Source: Mycosarcoma maydis
Lineage: Eukaryota; Basidiomycota; Ustilaginomycetes; Ustilaginales
Assembly: GCF_000328475.2 (NCBI RefSeq)
Contig: NC_026496.1
Coordinates: forward strand, 1-64,000
Direction: 5' to 3'
DNA length: 64,000 nt
Positions 62,528 to 64,000 of the stretch are shown piece after piece. Made by a program: the position numbers and the translations under genes. Numbering within the stretch: the stretch's first letter is position 1; the number at the start of each line of letters is the position of its first letter. The notes under the pieces were generated by a model. It searched no databases, was not told where the DNA came from, and worked only from the letters and a program-made list of their open reading frames with translations.

Positions 62528-64000
62528 CTATGCTAGCTGGGGATCGACCTCAGCCAGAGACGAGCCTGAAGGCGCGTCGTCTGGGCGTCGATGAAGCTCT
62601 ACAAGCGTATCGTTAATGTAGGATGAAAGGATATCGTTCTGAGACGAGTGATGCATCAGCTCCTCTTCCACTCCTTGCACTGCATCCAACAGACGCGTAG
62701 CCGCTTCCACTGCCCATGCTGCCGTGCATTCGTAATCCTCATCTTCCTCGTCCAATCCGGAAATGTCTCCCGCCGCGTAGCCGTTGGCTTGGTTGGTGTC
62801 ACCAACCTCTCCGCGTTTGGCACGATCCGACGAGCCAAAGTTGGCTGGCAACGGCAAACCGAACTTTTCGTCGCCTTGGCCTCGGATCGAAGCTGCGTCC
62901 TCCTTCAGCTGCACCTCGGCGTTCTGCTTGGATCCTGCCTTCTGCAACAGGGAGGCTGCCCTCCTAGCAAGCATCCGCAGAATCAAGATCGAGGTGTACG
63001 CCGGTCCCTGGGGCGATGGGTTGTCTTCGTTGCCAACCGTCGGCGTCCGCGTTACATCGAGTATGTAGCATCCAGGATTGTCGATCGTGCCGTTGGAAGG
63101 AGCTCCGTTGGTCGTTGCCGTGTGTCGGTTGACTTGTCGATTCGCATCGCCTTTGGCTTGAGTTGCAGCCTTGGCCAGCGTGAAAACAGTCTCGACACCT
63201 TCGGAATCCCTCTTGCCGCGCAGCATGCGTGCACCGTTGACTTTTGCCGTAAGCAGCTGCACCGCCTCTCCAGTGTGCGTAGCTCCGGAGACAATACGGA
63301 GGTCATCGTCGACAACAATGTCGGCTCGTCGTTTGCTCGGCTTGGCCAACCTAGTTTCGGCATCGTCCGACTTGAGGTGCGTCAACACATGCGCCACCAA
63401 GACTCGCTTGTGATCTTGGGCGGTGGCTGCTGCGCCGCAAGAAAGCTTGACGTCAAAGTCGCACTGTCTCCATCGGCACCGACCATCCGAGGCGTACTCT
63501 GCGTGTAGCTTGGCGTGGCTTCGCTGCGATTCGAGTGAGTTGGTTTGCGCAGCGGGACATGTCGACCAATGGCAACGGAACGGCTCGAGCTTCTCAGGGT
63601 CCCGTTCCTTGACAGCAATCCCTCGAATCACGAAACGCTGTGGCTTGCCGTCCTGTGCTGGTACCACCATAGCCGACGCATTTGGGATCACCTGACTGAC
63701 GGTACGGATCAGCTCAGCTGCAGGCTGCAGAGGAACGTCGATCTGCTGACCAAATTCTTCCTTGTATGCGGTCCAAAATTCCATCTGAGTGACCTCTTGG
63801 GCCTGATCGCGTTGAAAGACCATCTTCATCCATGCGATACCACGCTCCGGTTCCTTGAGACCAGCCAGGCTCTGACGTTCTTGCGGTGTAAGCCTCTTGC
63901 GTTTGGCTCGCTCCTGAGGTGTTTCGTTGGCGATTCGGATCTCAAGCTCGCGCCTCCTGCGCATCGTCTCAACCTGACGGCTCGGAATATCGGAAAGCCA
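62528..64000 (-). CDS. Rsc9/RFX-like chromatin-remodelling subunit, C-terminal part (5' end outside window)
   Basis: The frame is open through the right edge (codons for WLSDIPSRQVET lie before the first visible ATG at 63964), so the start is outside; 490 residues are visible. A basic stretch (ANETPQERAKRKRLTPQERQSL) is followed by ERGIAWMKMVFQRDQAQEVTQMEFWTAYKEEF, matching the RFX-type winged helix of Rsc9/ARID2 proteins, then a Cys/His segment CHWSTCPAAQ...HAKLH and a second CRWRQC...H, probably C2H2-like fingers. The rest is acidic and low in complexity, ending with helical segments (AAWAVEAATRLLDAVQGVEEEL). Likely a subunit of an RSC/SWI-SNF remodeller in the nucleus. The ARID domain, if present, would lie outside. 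Confidence 0.6.
   Translation of the reverse strand, partial: WLSDIPSRQVETMRRRRELEIRIANETPQERAKRKRLTPQERQSLAGLKEPERGIAWMKMVFQRDQAQEVTQMEFWTAYKEEFGQQIDVPLQPAAELIRTVSQVIPNASAMVVPAQDGKPQRFVIRGIAVKERDPEKLEPFRCHWSTCPAAQTNSLESQRSHAKLHAEYASDGRCRWRQCDFDVKLSCGAAATAQDHKRVLVAHVLTHLKSDDAETRLAKPSKRRADIVVDDDLRIVSGATHTGEAVQLLTAKVNGARMLRGKRDSEGVETVFTLAKAATQAKGDANRQVNRHTATTNGAPSNGTIDNPGCYILDVTRTPTVGNEDNPSPQGPAYTSILILRMLARRAASLLQKAGSKQNAEVQLKEDAASIRGQGDEKFGLPLPANFGSSDRAKRGEVGDTNQANGYAAGDISGLDEEDEDYECTAAWAVEAATRLLDAVQGVEEELMHHSSQNDILSSYINDTLVELHRRPDDAPSGSSLAEVDPQLA

Noticed and set aside
62648..63508. 286-codon frame opposite the Rsc9-like gene
   Set aside because: An antisense shadow; no domain on the plus strand.

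Overview
The window looks like nuclear DNA of a smut fungus (Ustilaginales, Ustilago/Sporisorium-like). The evidence is eukaryotic gene structure (short GT-AG introns, ATG in A/C-rich context), an Ubc2-type SAM-RA-SH3-SH3 adaptor, a CENP-A histone, an Nup53-type nucleoporin and a siderophore-type NRPS whose C domains carry HHxxYDG cores. The species is not assigned.

Layout. (1) 1-10972, minus strand: the remains of a giant multimodular NRPS (C-like, A1-T1-C1, A2-T2-C2, A3-T3-C3, start of A4, running off the left edge). At least four in-frame stops, five frameshifts (one a clean 7-bp tandem duplication) and a 3-residue loss inside the third ATP-binding loop show that it is a pseudogene, although most catalytic cores are still readable. 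(2) 13363-15152: a five-exon, three-repeat Myb transcription factor. (3) 17765-29397: a compact metabolic group: a methylcrotonyl-CoA-carboxylase-like carboxyltransferase (beta) subunit, an MFS exporter of DHA1 type, a family III CoA-transferase, and the matching biotin carboxylase/biotin carrier (alpha) subunit. Neither carboxylase subunit has an evident mitochondrial presequence. I consider this the best candidate for an undescribed pathway. A perfect 42-bp inverted repeat lies behind the alpha gene. (4) 31190-43000: an alpha/beta hydrolase, a possible small Cys-containing protein, an SDR, a full-size PDR-type ABC transporter and an NmrA-like protein, separated by long gaps. (5) 43935-52691: a gene-dense, housekeeping-like block: Dabb protein, coiled-coil protein, CENP-A (divergent to the coiled-coil gene), Nup53 and a DAO-type FAD oxidoreductase. 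(6) 55820-64000: an MFS phosphate-type symporter, Ubc2, and the C-terminal part of an Rsc9/RFX-like chromatin protein cut by the right edge.

How the genes may work together. The group at 17.8-29.4 kb supplies three steps that fit each other: CoA activation of an organic acid, biotin-dependent carboxylation of the acyl-CoA, and transport across a membrane. This is inference from family membership and adjacency. Ubc2 links Ras/MAPK signalling in the pheromone and pathogenicity pathway. The other genes are unrelated neighbours as far as the sequence shows.

Intergenic DNA, mainly right of about 33 kb, is studded with a 7-bp motif (GTGATTC and its complement GAATCAC, with the variant GACTCAC) as singles, palindromes and phased tandem arrays. 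Exon boundaries given here were read by eye from splice consensus, reading frame and family alignment; nothing was computed or searched.
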